NCBI RefSeq assembly: GCF_005503365.1
Contig: NZ_SCML01000001.1
Location: forward strand, 124,001-188,000
Source: Hydrogenophaga sp. 2FB
GTDB taxonomy: Bacteria > Pseudomonadota > Gammaproteobacteria > Burkholderiales > Burkholderiaceae_C
Reading direction: 5' to 3'
DNA: 64,000 nt
The position numbers and the translations under genes are program-made. The notes under the pieces were generated by a model, which saw only the letters and a list, made by a program, of their open reading frames with translations, was not told where the DNA came from and searched no databases. This document shows positions 16,826-26,081 of the stretch, in pieces; positions within the stretch are counted from its first letter, which is position 1; each line of letters opens with the position of its first letter.

Positions 16826-18091
16826 TCAAGCCTGCTTGGCCGCTTCGCGGTACACCAGCAGGGGCGGCTTGTTCTCGTCGATGGTCGACTCGTCGACCAC
16901 CACCTTTTCAACATTGCTCATGCCTGGCAGATCGAACATGGTGTCGATCAGCGCGTTTTCCAGTATCGATCGCAGGCCACGCGCGCCGGTCTTGCGCGCC
17001 AGTGCCTTGCGGGCGATGGCCTTGAGCGCGGCGGGCCGCACTTCAAGTTCAGCCCCTTCCATGGCCAGCAAGCGGGAGAACTGCTTGACGACCGCGTTCT
17101 TGGGCTCGGTGAGAATTTCGACCAGGGCGTCTTCGCTGAGTTCCGACAAGGCGGCAATCACCGGCACGCGGCCGACCAGCTCGGGAATCAGGCCGAACTT
17201 GATCAGATCCTCGGGCTCGATTTCCTTGAACGTTTCGGTCAGGCTGCGCTGCTGCTTGCTCTTGACCAGGGCGCTAAAACCCATGCCCGAAGCCTCGGTG
17301 CGGTTTTCGATGATCTTTTCCAGTCCCGCGAACGCACCACCACAGATGAACAGGATGTTGGTGGTGTCGACCTGCAGGAAATCCTGATTGGGGTGCTTGC
17401 GCCCGCCTTGAGGTGGCACCGAGGCCATGGTGCCTTCGACGAGCTTGAGCAGCGCCTGCTGAACACCCTCGCCCGACACGTCGCGCGTGATGGACGGGTT
17501 GTCGGACTTGCGCGTGATCTTGTCGATTTCGTCGATGTAGACAATGCCTTGCTGAGCGCGCTCGACATCGTAGTTGCAGCTCTGCAGCAGCTTGGCCACG
17601 ATGTTTTCCACGTCCTCGCCCACGTAGCCGGCTTCGGTCAGCGTGGTGGCATCGGCCATCACGAACGGCACGTTGAGCATGCGCGCCATGGTCTGGGCGA
17701 GCAGCGTCTTGCCGGAACCCGTGGGGCCGATCAAGAGGATGTTGCTCTTGGCCAGTTCCACGTCGTCCTTGCGGGCGTTCTGCTTGTGGCGCAGGCGCTT
17801 GTAGTGGTTGTAGACCGCCACGGCGAGGGCGCGCTTGGCGTGCTGCTGGCCGATGACGTAGTTGTCCAGGTTCGATTTCAACTGGGCCGGCGTGGGCACG
17901 TCGTCGCCCGAAGCCTTGACCGATTCGAGGCCCGGCAACTCGTCACGGATGATGTCGTTGCACAGGTCGATGCATTCATCGCAGATGAACACCGAGGGGC
18001 CGGCGATCAGCTTCTTGACCTCGTGCTGGCTCTTACCGCAGAACGAGCAGTAGAGCGCTTTTTCGCTGGAGGTGCCTTTTTTGTCGGCCAT
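16826..18091 (-). CDS. clpX: ATP-dependent Clp protease ATP-binding subunit ClpX
   Basis: A 421-residue AAA+ unfoldase that recognises tagged substrates and feeds them to ClpP. The N-terminal zinc-binding domain has Cys15, Cys18, Cys37 and Cys40. The Walker A is [12 protein letters not shown] near residue 120, followed by the ClpX signature [17 protein letters not shown] and Walker [11 protein letters not shown]; the IGF-type ClpP loop region is read as [13 protein letters not shown]. Length matches E. coli ClpX (424). It lies 108 bases downstream of clpP, with a nested stem-loop in the gap. Confidence 0.98.
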   Translation of the reverse strand: MADKKGTSSEKALYCSFCGKSQHEVKKLIAGPSVFICDECIDLCNDIIRDELPGLESVKASGDDVPTPAQLKSNLDNYVIGQQHAKRALAVAVYNHYKRLRHKQNARKDDVELAKSNILLIGPTGSGKTLLAQTMARMLNVPFVMADATTLTEAGYVGEDVENIVAKLLQSCNYDVERAQQGIVYIDEIDKITRKSDNPSITRDVSGEGVQQALLKLVEGTMASVPPQGGRKHPNQDFLQVDTTNILFICGGAFAGLEKIIENRTEASGMGFSALVKSKQQRSLTETFKEIEPEDLIKFGLIPELVGRVPVIAALSELSEDALVEILTEPKNAVVKQFSRLLAMEGAELEVRPAALKAIARKALARKTGARGLRSILENALIDTMFDLPGMSNVEKVVVDESTIDENKPPLLVYREAAKQA

Positions 18092-18130
18092 AGATCTGAG
18101 TGCGTAAGACGAGGTAAGAACAATGATAGT

Positions 18131-18193
18131 TCAAGCCCCGAGAGGGCCAAATGGGCAAAAACCACCCCATTTCATGCCGTCTTCGGGGCTTGA
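18131..18193 (-). other. Nested stem-loop in the clpP-clpX gap
   Basis: TCAAGCCCCGA (18131-18141) pairs perfectly with TCGGGGCTTGA (18183-18193), and within the loop AAATGGG (18149-18155) pairs with CCCATTT (18166-18172). The right outer arm begins six bases before the clpP stop codon. No T-run follows, so it may stabilise the clpP transcript or attenuate clpX rather than end transcription (inference). Confidence 0.55.
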
Positions 18194-18199
18194 TGGGCC

Positions 18200-18817
18200 T
18201 CAGACTGCGCCTGGGCGCTTGTCGATCACCTTGTCGATAAGGCCGTACTCGGCGGATTCGGCGGCCGAGAGGTAGTAATCGCGCTCGGTGTCGCGCTCGA
18301 TCTTCTCGAGCGGCTGCCCGGTGCGCTCGGCCAGGATCTTGTTGAGCTGTTCGCGCGTCTTGAGGATTTCGCGGGCGTGGATCTCGATTTCCGTGGCCTG
18401 ACCCTGCGTGCCGCCCAGCGGCTGGTGGATCATGACCTTGGAGTTCGGCAGCGCAAAGCGCTTGCCCTTGGCGCCAGCGGCCAGCAGGAACGCGCCCATG
18501 CTCGCGGCCATGCCGATGCACAGGGTCGACACGTCGGACTTGATGAAGTTCATGGTGTCGAAAATTGCCATGCCCGCGCTCACCGACCCGCCGGGCGAGT
18601 TGATGTAGAACGAAATGTCCTTGTCGGGGTTTTCGCTTTCCAGGAACAACAACTGCGCCACCACGAGGTTGGCCGACTGGTCGTTGACCGGGCCCACCAG
18701 GAAGATCACACGCTCCTTGAGGAGGCGCGAATAGATGTCGTACGCACGCTCACCGCGGCCCGACTGCTCGATGACCATGGGCACCATGCCCAAACCTTGA
18801 ATGTCCATTGCGCTCAT
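18200..18817 (-). CDS. clpP: ATP-dependent Clp protease proteolytic subunit ClpP
   Basis: A 205-residue serine peptidase forming the tetradecameric ClpP chamber. The catalytic triad is Ser106 (GMAASMGAF), His131 (MIHQPLGG) and Asp180; the spacings of 25 and 49 residues equal those of E. coli ClpP (97/122/171). [14 protein letters not shown] is the family signature. A short N-terminal stretch before [20 protein letters not shown] is probably a propeptide. It lies between tig and clpX, all on the minus strand. Confidence 0.98.
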   Translation of the reverse strand: MSAMDIQGLGMVPMVIEQSGRGERAYDIYSRLLKERVIFLVGPVNDQSANLVVAQLLFLESENPDKDISFYINSPGGSVSAGMAIFDTMNFIKSDVSTLCIGMAASMGAFLLAAGAKGKRFALPNSKVMIHQPLGGTQGQATEIEIHAREILKTREQLNKILAERTGQPLEKIERDTERDYYLSAAESAEYGLIDKVIDKRPGAV

Positions 18818-18945
18818 GCGTTTCTCCGTGAATTAAGCCAACCACTTCACACTACTGTAACCAACCCGCTGAGCCCCTCCGGCCGCTCCGGTCCAAGACC
18901 GGAATGACCACAGGGGCGCCGGTGGTGACAGATGGGGTGGATTCC

Positions 18946-18975
18946 AGAAAAAGAAAGGGCGGATTGCTCCGCCCT
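18946..18975 (-). terminator. Terminator after tig
   Basis: On the minus strand AGGGCGGA / TCCGCCCT (18968-18975 and 18956-18963) form an 8-bp stem with a 4-base loop, followed by a T-rich stretch (18946-18956). It lies 28 bases after the tig stop and would end or reduce read-through from tig into clpP. Confidence 0.8.
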
Positions 18976-19002
18976 GCTCTGCCACTGTGCGACGCGGCTC
19001 GA

Positions 19003-20316
19003 TCAGCCTTGCTGCGCCATCAGTTCGTCGAAGCTGACGGCCTTCTCGGTGACCTGCGCCTTGGACAGCACGAATTCGGTGACGTTGTTCTCGATCACGA
19101 TGGCCTCGACCTCGGCCATGCGGCGGTTGTCGCCCGTGTACCAACGCACCACGTCGGCGGGCTTCTCGTAGGAAGCAGCCAGCTCGTCGATGTGGGCCTT
19201 GATCTGTTCGGGCTTGGCGTTCAGCTCGTTGGCGCGCACCAGTTCGGCCACCACCAGGCCCAGGCGCACACGGCGCTCGGCTTGCGGGCGGAACAGTTCT
19301 TCGGGGATCGGCGCCTTGTCGGCATCCTTCACGCCGCGCTGCTTCAGGTCGGCGCGGGCGCCTTCCACCAGACGGTCCAGCTCGGCTTGCACGACCGACT
19401 TGGGCAGGTCGAGTTCGGCCTTGGACACCAGGGCTTCCATCACGGCTTGCTTGTTGCGGGCCTGCAGGCGGAACTTGACTTCGCGCTCGAGGTTCTTGCG
19501 GATGTCGGCGCGCAGGCCTTCAACCGTGCCGTCGGCGATGCCGAGGGCTTTGGCCAGGGCTTCGTCCACGGGGGGCAGGTTGGCGGCTTCGAGCTTGTTG
19601 ACGGTCACCAGGAAGTCGGCGGTCTTGCCGGCGACATCCTTGCCGTGGTAGTCAGCGGGGAACGCCAGCGGGAAGGTCTTGGACTCGCCGGTTTTCATGC
19701 CGCGCACGGCGTCTTCGAATTCCTTGAGCATCTGGCCATCGCCAACGATGAACTGGAAGGCTTCGGCCTTGCCGCCTTCGAAGGGCTCGCCGTCGATCTT
19801 GCCGGCGAAGTCGATGGTGGCGCGATCGCCGTCCTGTGCGGCCTGGTCTTGCGCGCGTTGCGCGAAGGTGCGGCGCTGCTTGCGCAGGATTTCAACGGTG
19901 CGGTCGATGGCGGCGTCGTCGACTTCAGCAGACACTTTTTCCACGGTGGCGGTGGACAGGTCTTCGATCTTGACTTCGGGGTACACCTCGAACACGGCGT
20001 CGAAGGTCAGCTGGCCTTCGGGCGCGCCTTCCTTCTCGGTGATCTTGGGCTGGCCGGCCACGCGCAGTTGCGCTTCGTTGGCGGCGCTGGCGAAGGCTTC
20101 GCCCACCTTGTCGTTCATGACTTCGTAGTGCACCGAGTAGCCATAGCGCTGGGCCACGACGTTCATCGGCACCTTGCCGGGACGGAAACCGTCCATCTTC
20201 ACGTCGCGCGCGATGCGCTTGAGGCGGGTGGACACCTCGTTCTGGATCACATCGGCCGGCAGCGTGAGCGTGATCTTGCGCTCGAGCTTTTCCAGGGTTT
20301 CAACGGTCACGGTCAT
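19003..20316 (-). CDS. tig: Trigger factor (ribosome-associated chaperone)
   Basis: A 437-residue trigger factor, a peptidyl-prolyl isomerase that binds nascent chains at the ribosome exit. The N-terminal ribosome-binding signature GFRPGKVPMNVVAQRYG is intact (residues about 45-61), then the FKBP-type domain with GDRATIDFAGKIDGEPFEGG and a long helical C-terminal domain. The start MTVTVETLEKLERKI was chosen since it is the canonical N-terminus and has a good ribosome-binding site (TTTGGAGAATTTC). Order tig-clpP-clpX-lon is conserved in proteobacteria. Confidence 0.97.
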   Translation of the reverse strand: MTVTVETLEKLERKITLTLPADVIQNEVSTRLKRIARDVKMDGFRPGKVPMNVVAQRYGYSVHYEVMNDKVGEAFASAANEAQLRVAGQPKITEKEGAPEGQLTFDAVFEVYPEVKIEDLSTATVEKVSAEVDDAAIDRTVEILRKQRRTFAQRAQDQAAQDGDRATIDFAGKIDGEPFEGGKAEAFQFIVGDGQMLKEFEDAVRGMKTGESKTFPLAFPADYHGKDVAGKTADFLVTVNKLEAANLPPVDEALAKALGIADGTVEGLRADIRKNLEREVKFRLQARNKQAVMEALVSKAELDLPKSVVQAELDRLVEGARADLKQRGVKDADKAPIPEELFRPQAERRVRLGLVVAELVRANELNAKPEQIKAHIDELAASYEKPADVVRWYTGDNRRMAEVEAIVIENNVTEFVLSKAQVTEKAVSFDELMAQQG

Positions 20317-20533
20317 GAAATTCTCCAAATGGAAGGGGGTGGGCCAGCCGGACGGGCCGAGCCTTGAAATGTTCTTGTCCCAGGCGGGTCTGAGGGGTTG
20401 ATGCAAGCCGTTTCAAGGCCTGCACGGTGCGTATCCTTGGGCAAATCAGGACCCGCTCCGGGCCATTCCGTTCACCAAGACAGCCCGACATTCTAGCCAA
20501 TCCGGGGATGCCGCCGCCGGGCGGGCACCTTGG

Positions 20534-21457
20534 TCAGGCCGGGCCGACGTGCGCGCTGGCAAAGCTGAAGGTGCCCTGACGCTCCATGCGCGCGAACTCC
20601 GCCATCACCAGGTCGTGCACCACGGACAGGGATGGGTTCGGTCGCGGATCAAGCCGCGTGGCCAGGACCAGCAGGCGGTTGAGCTGCACGCCCGATATCT
20701 CGGACATCACCACGGGCTCCTGGTGCAGGTGCTCGCGAAACACCGACACCGGCATGATGGTCGCCCAGCGGCCGCGCAGGACCATCTCCCGAATCGAATC
20801 GACCGAATCGATCTCGGCCTGCACCTTCAGGGACTTGCCCAGGCTGGCGAGCTGGCGGTCCACCAGCCCCCGGTGCAGGCTCGTCATCAACAGTGGGATG
20901 CGCGCCAACTGGCTGACGGACACCACTGGGCCGATGCCCATTTGGGCGTGCGAGACCAAGGCAAACGGCTCGCCGAGCAGCGGTTGAAAAGAGAGCGCGT
21001 GGCCTGGCTCCGGGTTGGTCAGCACCGCCACGTCGATCATGCCTCGCTCCAACCAGTCGATGAGCTCGGGCGTGAACGCTTCGCGCGCGCGCAGCTCCAG
21101 GTTGGAAATCGCAGCGATGCTCTTTTCGAACAGGCCGGGCAGCAGCAAGCGGGCCAGGGTCGGTGACGCGCCGACCACGACGGGCACCAGATCGCGCTGC
21201 TGGCTGTGCGCCAGGCGCCGGTCCAGGCGCGCGGCCTCGGACAGGATGCGCTGGGCGGACTCGTACAGCGTCACGCCCGCTTGCGTCAGCCGCACGCCGC
21301 GCGGCAGGCGCTGCAGCAACTGAACGCCCGTTTCGCTCTCCAGGTCGCGCATCTGTCGGGTGAGCGCGGGTTGCGCGATCGGTATGGCGGCCGCGGCGGC
21401 GGTCAGGCTGCCGCTTTCGGCCACAGCCACGAAATAGCGCAGGGTTTTCAGGTTCAT
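20534..21457 (-). CDS. LysR family transcriptional regulator
   Basis: A 307-residue LysR-type regulator. The N-terminal winged helix contains NLKTLRYFVAVAESGSLTAAA, then IAQPALTRQMRDLESETGVQLLQR; the remaining part is the periplasmic-binding-protein-like effector domain. The start at 21457 is preferred over an in-frame ATG eight codons upstream because GGAAGGCC lies just before it. It is divergent from an operon led by a TTT receptor; the gap contains a 15-bp ATATCA...TGATAT palindrome that is a good LysR target. It likely senses the substrate or an intermediate of that operon. Confidence 0.9.
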   Translation of the reverse strand: MNLKTLRYFVAVAESGSLTAAAAAIPIAQPALTRQMRDLESETGVQLLQRLPRGVRLTQAGVTLYESAQRILSEAARLDRRLAHSQQRDLVPVVVGASPTLARLLLPGLFEKSIAAISNLELRAREAFTPELIDWLERGMIDVAVLTNPEPGHALSFQPLLGEPFALVSHAQMGIGPVVSVSQLARIPLLMTSLHRGLVDRQLASLGKSLKVQAEIDSVDSIREMVLRGRWATIMPVSVFREHLHQEPVVMSEISGVQLNRLLVLATRLDPRPNPSLSVVHDLVMAEFARMERQGTFSFASAHVGPA

Positions 21458-21471
21458 CTTGAGGCCTTCCG

Positions 21472-21486
21472 ATATCAACATGATAT
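21472..21486. promoter_or_regulatory. LysR-type operator candidate
   Basis: ATATCA (21472-21477) and TGATAT (21481-21486) form a perfect dyad around ACA, 14 bases upstream of the LysR start codon and 105 bases before the divergent TTT receptor gene. LysR boxes usually have a T-N11-A dyad of this type. An additional ATTAG...CTAAT pair lies between this site and the TTT receptor gene. Confidence 0.6.
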
Positions 21487-21591
21487 GGCAGGGCGCAAAT
21501 TCAGCATTAGACAAGCGGGGCCGGCGTCCCTAATCTGCAGGCTCCGATCCAGCCACGCACTGGACACACCACAACGATACGGAGACACCGC

Positions 21592-22560
21592 ATGAAACTG
21601 TCTGGCCCCATAGCGCTGGCCGCCCTGCTGGCCCTGCCTCTTGTAGGCCAGGCTCAAAACAGCTATCCGAACAAGCCCATCCGCATGATCGTTCCGCTGG
21701 CCGCTGGCAGCGCCGTGGACAACGCCGCGCGCCTGGTCACGCAGAAGATGGGCGAGTCCATGGGCCAAGGCATTGCGATCGAGAACATGGCGGGCTCGGC
21801 CGGTGTGATCGGCGCCGAACGCCTGGCGCGCGCCGCGCCCGACGGCTACACCATCGGCGGCTTCAACGACAGCGTCCTCACCATGGTGCCCCACCTCACG
21901 GCCAAGATGCCGTGGAACGCGCTCACCGATTTCGCGCCGGTGTCGTTGGTGGGCACCATCGAATGGGGCCTGGTGGTGAAGGCCGACTCGCCCTACCGCA
22001 GCCTGGCGGACTTCACCGCGGCCGCCAAAGCCGCGCCCGGCAAGCTGAACTACGGCAGCGGCGGCAACGGCAGCCCGCAGCACATCGGCATGGCGCTGAT
22101 CCTGGACCGCGCGCACATCGACGTGATGCACGTGCCCTACAAGGGCGCCACGCCGGCGGCTGTGGCCGTCGCGGCCGGCGAAGTGGATGTGTCCATGCAA
22201 GGTCTGGGCACCGTGACCTCGCTGGTCCAGGGCGGCAAGCTCCGGCTGCTCGCGGTGTCCACGGCGCAGCGCCTGCCGCAGTTTCCCAACGTGCCCACCT
22301 TCCATGAAGCGGGCATGGCGAACTTCACGTTCAACTCGTGGTTTGCCATGGTCGCGCCCGCGGGCACGCCGCCCGCCGTCATCACACGGCTCAACCGGGA
22401 GGTGCGCGCAGCGGTCGACGACCCCACCACGCGCGACAAGTTGCTGGCGATGGGCGTGACGCCCCGAGGCACGAGCGCCGCCGAGTTCGGCGCGGCCACG
22501 AAAACCCAGTACGAGCTGTACCGCAAAGTGATTCAGGACAAAGGCATCACCGCCGACTGA
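21592..22560 (+). CDS. TTT (Bug) family periplasmic solute receptor
   Basis: A 322-residue Bug-family receptor that heads the operon at 21592-28736. Signal peptide: hydrophobic LSGPIALAALLALPLVGQA, cleaved before QNSYPNKP. Family motifs: MIVPLAAGSAVDNAAR, NMAGSAGVIGAERLARAAPDGYT, MHVPYKGATPAAVAV and NVPTFHEAGMANF. The loop after the first strand reads AAGSAVDN rather than the usual AGGSTD; the same 'AxSAxD' pattern appears in the second receptor of this operon (26082), so the two may be specialised for related ligands. No permease gene is adjacent. Confidence 0.92.
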   Translation: MKLSGPIALAALLALPLVGQAQNSYPNKPIRMIVPLAAGSAVDNAARLVTQKMGESMGQGIAIENMAGSAGVIGAERLARAAPDGYTIGGFNDSVLTMVPHLTAKMPWNALTDFAPVSLVGTIEWGLVVKADSPYRSLADFTAAAKAAPGKLNYGSGGNGSPQHIGMALILDRAHIDVMHVPYKGATPAAVAVAAGEVDVSMQGLGTVTSLVQGGKLRLLAVSTAQRLPQFPNVPTFHEAGMANFTFNSWFAMVAPAGTPPAVITRLNREVRAAVDDPTTRDKLLAMGVTPRGTSAAEFGAATKTQYELYRKVIQDKGITAD

Positions 22561-22609
22561 TGGCCCGCACGCTCGGGCCACGCACACCTTTCCCCTCACC
22601 AACCTTCAC

Positions 22610-23677
22610 ATGACCTCCTCCATCGTCACTGCAGAAGCGCTGCAGCAATTCATTCACTCGGCCTTCGTCCAGCAAGGTCTGCCGGACGCGGACGCCGCAC
22701 AGGTGGCCCGGCTCATGACCGAGGCCGACCTGCAAGGCTCCGACGGCCATGGCGTCATCCGCCTGCCGCAATACATCAAGCGCATCCAGGCCGGCGGCAT
22801 CAACAAACACCCGAACATCCGCACCGTGGAAGAGCGGCCCGGCATGGCCGTGGTGGATGGCGACAACGGCATGGGCCATCTCGTCGTCAGCCGGGCGGTG
22901 GACATCGCGATTGAAAAGGCCCGCACCTGCGGCGTGGCCTGGGTCAGCACACGCTACAGCAACCACGCGGGCCCGGCGTCGCTCTATGCGCGCCGTCCGC
23001 TCGAGCACGACATGCTCGGCCTGTACTTCGCGGTCGGCAACGCCAACCACCTGCCGCCATGGGGCGGCATGGACATGCTGCTGTCCACCAACCCGATCGC
23101 CGCCGGCATTCCCACGGACGAAGAGCCGCCGGTGGTGCTGGACATGGCCACCACCGTGGCCGCCTATGGCAAGGTCAAGGCCAAAGCCAAGCGCGGCGAG
23201 CCCATGCCCGAGGGCTGGATGATCGATCGGGAAGGCAAGCCCCTGCTCGACCCGAACCGTTCGAATGAAGGCTTTCTGCTGCCCATCGGCGCGCACAAGG
23301 GCTATGGCCTCGCGCTCATCGTCGGGCTGCTGGCCGGCACGCTGGGGGGCGCGGCCATGGGGCGCGATGTGATCGACTTCAACGCCGACTTCAAGACCGT
23401 CACCAACACCGGTCAGGCCATCCTCGTGATCGACCTGTCCGCGTTCGGCGATCCCCAGGTGTTCAAGCACAACGTGGACCGGCTGGTGCGCGACATCCGC
23501 GACAGCGCGCGACTGCCCGGCGTGGAGCGCATCTGGCTGCCCGGCGAACAAAGCCATGAAAAGCGCGCGCGCTACCGCGAAGACGGCATCCCCGTCTCGG
23601 CCGGGCTGATGAGCGAACTGCACACCCTCGCCGCCCAACTCGACATTCCCGCCTTGAAAGAAACGGCCTTCGCATGA
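22610..23677 (+). CDS. Ldh family (malate/L-lactate/ureidoglycolate-type) dehydrogenase
   Basis: A 355-residue NAD(P)-dependent oxidoreductase of the Ldh_2/YlbC family, which oxidises 2-hydroxy acids such as malate, sulfolactate or ureidoglycolate. Hallmarks: DLQGSDGHGVIRLPQYIKRI, the catalytic-histidine region STRYSNHAGPASLYA, LSTNPIAAGIP and DMATTVAAYGKVKAKAKRGEPMP cut short here; HKGYGLALIVGLLAG near the end. It shares a four-base ATGA overlap with the aldehyde dehydrogenase gene, implying coupled synthesis. Substrate unknown; a hydroxy acid imported by the preceding receptor is likely (inference). Confidence 0.88.
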   Translation: MTSSIVTAEALQQFIHSAFVQQGLPDADAAQVARLMTEADLQGSDGHGVIRLPQYIKRIQAGGINKHPNIRTVEERPGMAVVDGDNGMGHLVVSRAVDIAIEKARTCGVAWVSTRYSNHAGPASLYARRPLEHDMLGLYFAVGNANHLPPWGGMDMLLSTNPIAAGIPTDEEPPVVLDMATTVAAYGKVKAKAKRGEPMPEGWMIDREGKPLLDPNRSNEGFLLPIGAHKGYGLALIVGLLAGTLGGAAMGRDVIDFNADFKTVTNTGQAILVIDLSAFGDPQVFKHNVDRLVRDIRDSARLPGVERIWLPGEQSHEKRARYREDGIPVSAGLMSELHTLAAQLDIPALKETAFA

Positions 23678-25050
23678 GCATCGATTCCATCAACCCCGCC
23701 ACCGATGGCGTTCTGGCGCAATTCGACGCGCACGACGCCGCCACGGTCGACCGCAAACTGTCCGAGACATCGACAGCGCAACGCGAATGGGCGAACACGC
23801 CGATCGCCGAGCGCATGGCCTTGCTGCGCCGCGTGGCGCAAACCCTGCGCGCGCAAAAAGCCGAACTCGCGCCCCTCGCCACCCTGGAGATGGGCAAACC
23901 GCTGAGCGAAGCGCTGGGCGAGGTGGAGAAATGCGCCTGGAACTTCGACTTCTACGCCGACGCCGCTCCCGGCTTTCTGGCCGACGAAGTGGTGGCCAGC
24001 AGCGCGACCGACAGCCGCATCGTGTACGACCCGATCGGCACCGTGCTCGCCGTGATGCCGTGGAACTACCCCTATTGGCAGGTCATGCGCGCCGCGGCGC
24101 CGGTGCTCGCGGGTGGCAACGCCATGGTGCTCAAGCACGCGAGCAATGTGCCGCAGTGCGCGCTGGCGCTCGAGGACATTTTCAAGCGCGCGGGCGCGCC
24201 CGCCGGGCTGTTCACCACACTGCTGGTGGGTTCGGGCGAAGTGGCCGGCCTCATCGCCGACCCGCGCATCTCGGCAGTGACCTTCACCGGCTCCACCCCC
24301 GCAGGCCGCCAGATCGCTTCGCAAGCCGGCCAGGCGTTGAAAAAACAGGTGCTGGAGCTGGGCGGGTCCGACCCGTTCATCGTGCTGGCCGATGCCGACA
24401 TCGAAGCGGCCGCGGCGGTGGCGGTGAAGGCTCGCTTTCAGAACACCGGCCAGAGCTGCATTTCGGCCAAACGCTTCATCGTCGAGCAGGCCGTGGCCGA
24501 GCGCTTTGTCGAGGCCTTCTGCGCGGGGGTGCGCCAGCTGGTCGTCGGCGATCCGATGCAGGCGCGCAGCACGCAAGGCTCCATGGCCAAGCGCCGCCTG
24601 CGCGATGAACTGCACGCGCAGGTGCTGGCCAGCGTGCAGCAAGGCGCCCGCTTGCTGACGGGTGGATCGCCGGTGGACGGCCCGGGTGCGTTCTACGCCC
24701 CGACGGTGCTGGACCACGTCACGCCCGACATGGTCGCCGCGCAGGAAGAAACCTTCGGGCCGGCCGCAGCCATCCTGCGTGTGGCCGACGCCGAAGAGGC
24801 CGTGCGCATCGCCAACGCGACGAACTTCGGCCTGGGCGCCGCGCTCTGGACCAGCGACCTGGACCGCGCCGGGCAACTCGCCCGCCGCATCGAGGCGGGC
24901 GCCGTGTTCGTCAACGGCCTGGTCGCGTCCGACCCGCGCCTGCCGTTTGGCGGCATCAAGGAATCGGGTTACGGCCGCGAACTGGGCAAGCTCGGCCTGG
25001 TCGAGTTCACCAATACCAAAACCGTGTGGACCGGCCCAGCACGCACCTGA
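23674..25050 (+). CDS. NAD(P)-dependent aldehyde dehydrogenase (succinate-semialdehyde dehydrogenase type)
   Basis: A 458-residue aldehyde dehydrogenase. Catalytic residues: Asn131 in MPWNYPYWQ, Glu228 in LELGGSDPF and the nucleophile Cys262 in GQSCISAKR. The segment IYDP-like start (RIVYDPIGTVLAVMPWNYP), PFGGIKESGYGRELG and the short length match the GabD/Sad-type succinate-semialdehyde dehydrogenase subgroup. Start overlaps the Ldh stop (ATGA). Probably oxidises a semialdehyde produced in this operon's pathway to the acid. Confidence 0.9.
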   Translation: MSIDSINPATDGVLAQFDAHDAATVDRKLSETSTAQREWANTPIAERMALLRRVAQTLRAQKAELAPLATLEMGKPLSEALGEVEKCAWNFDFYADAAPGFLADEVVASSATDSRIVYDPIGTVLAVMPWNYPYWQVMRAAAPVLAGGNAMVLKHASNVPQCALALEDIFKRAGAPAGLFTTLLVGSGEVAGLIADPRISAVTFTGSTPAGRQIASQAGQALKKQVLELGGSDPFIVLADADIEAAAAVAVKARFQNTGQSCISAKRFIVEQAVAERFVEAFCAGVRQLVVGDPMQARSTQGSMAKRRLRDELHAQVLASVQQGARLLTGGSPVDGPGAFYAPTVLDHVTPDMVAAQEETFGPAAAILRVADAEEAVRIANATNFGLGAALWTSDLDRAGQLARRIEAGAVFVNGLVASDPRLPFGGIKESGYGRELGKLGLVEFTNTKTVWTGPART

Positions 25051-25070
25051 CGACAACACAAGGAACTCCC

Positions 25071-25481
25071 ATGACCACTCCCACGAAATACGCCGTGCTG
25101 CGCCCCGATCAGATCCAGAGCCACGACCGGGGCGGCGGCGCCCGCACCACGCCGCTGGTGTTGCCCTCGGTCGGCGCCAGCACGTTCATCAACGGCATCA
25201 CCGAATTCAGTGGCGGCACGGCGATCCCGTTCCACAGCCACAACTGCGAAGAAAGTGTGGTGCTGCTCAGCGGTCATGCGTACCTCGACATCGATGGCGA
25301 CGTGCAGGAACTCAAGCCGCTGGACACGACCTTCATTCCGCCGAACGTCCCACACCGCTTCCGCAACATGTCGGAGACGGAGCCCATGAAGATTCTCTGG
25401 ATCTACGCATCGGTCCATGCCACGCGGACCTTGATGGACACCGGGGAAACGCGCCCGGTCGCGGCCGAACACGCCAAGTAA
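25071..25481 (+). CDS. Single-domain cupin protein
   Basis: A 136-residue cupin. Motif 1 reads IPFHSHNCEESVVLLSG with two histidines and glutamates; motif 2 reads FIPPNVPHRFRN with the closing histidine, so a full metal site seems present. The chosen ATG follows AAGGAACTCCC, a good ribosome-binding site. Small cupins of this type act as isomerases, dioxygenases or storage/sensing proteins; no specific reaction can be named. It lies 20 bases after the aldehyde dehydrogenase gene. Confidence 0.8.
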   Translation: MTTPTKYAVLRPDQIQSHDRGGGARTTPLVLPSVGASTFINGITEFSGGTAIPFHSHNCEESVVLLSGHAYLDIDGDVQELKPLDTTFIPPNVPHRFRNMSETEPMKILWIYASVHATRTLMDTGETRPVAAEHAK

Positions 25482-25508
25482 TACCCACAACACGCTGGAG
25501 ACATCGCC

Positions 25509-26048
25509 ATGGGACTTCGATTTCTGGAGCACGCGCTCATCCTCACGCACGACCCCGAGGCGACGCGCGACTGGTTCGTGGAAAACCTCGGTTTTCGCAA
25601 TGGCTACCACCCCGAGTTCGGCTTCCCGGTGTACTGGCTGTACATCGGCGACCAGGACGTGATCCACATCGGCAAGGCGCGCCACTCCGAGCACCAGGAC
25701 ACCTACCTGAAAACGCCCTCCGATGGCGACCGCGACTTCTCCGCCGCGGGTGTGCTCGGCTCGGGCCGCATCGATCACATCTGCCTGAACTGCGACGGCA
25801 TCGAAGAGTTCATCGACCGCCTCACCCGCAACGGCGTGGAGTTCAGCGAGCGCAAGGCGCACAACTCCAACCTCTACCAGCTTTTCATGCGCGAGCCCAT
25901 CAACGGCCTGAAGATCGAACTCAACTTTGCCTGGCACGAAGCGGCTCGCATCGGCCGTGTGCCCGAATGGACCGATGCCGGTCAGAACGAAAAGCCCGCG
26001 TCGGACGTGATGGCACAAGAAGCGCCGATCAAGGCGTCCACGTTCTGA
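25509..26048 (+). CDS. VOC family (glyoxalase/extradiol dioxygenase-like) protein
   Basis: A 179-residue vicinal-oxygen-chelate protein. It shows the two beta-alpha-beta-beta-beta modules: FLEHALILTHDPEATRDWFV at the start and IDHICLNCDGIEEFIDRL in the second, ending in KIELNF. Candidate metal ligands are the first-module His, the His of IDHI and the Glu of IELN, as in metal-dependent VOC enzymes. Such proteins include glyoxalases, isomerases and small extradiol dioxygenases. The neighbouring FAH hydrolase would fit cleavage of a diketone-type product (inference). Confidence 0.85.
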   Translation: MGLRFLEHALILTHDPEATRDWFVENLGFRNGYHPEFGFPVYWLYIGDQDVIHIGKARHSEHQDTYLKTPSDGDRDFSAAGVLGSGRIDHICLNCDGIEEFIDRLTRNGVEFSERKAHNSNLYQLFMREPINGLKIELNFAWHEAARIGRVPEWTDAGQNEKPASDVMAQEAPIKASTF

Positions 26049-26081
26049 GACCTGTCCACGTGCAACAACCGGAGACAAAAA

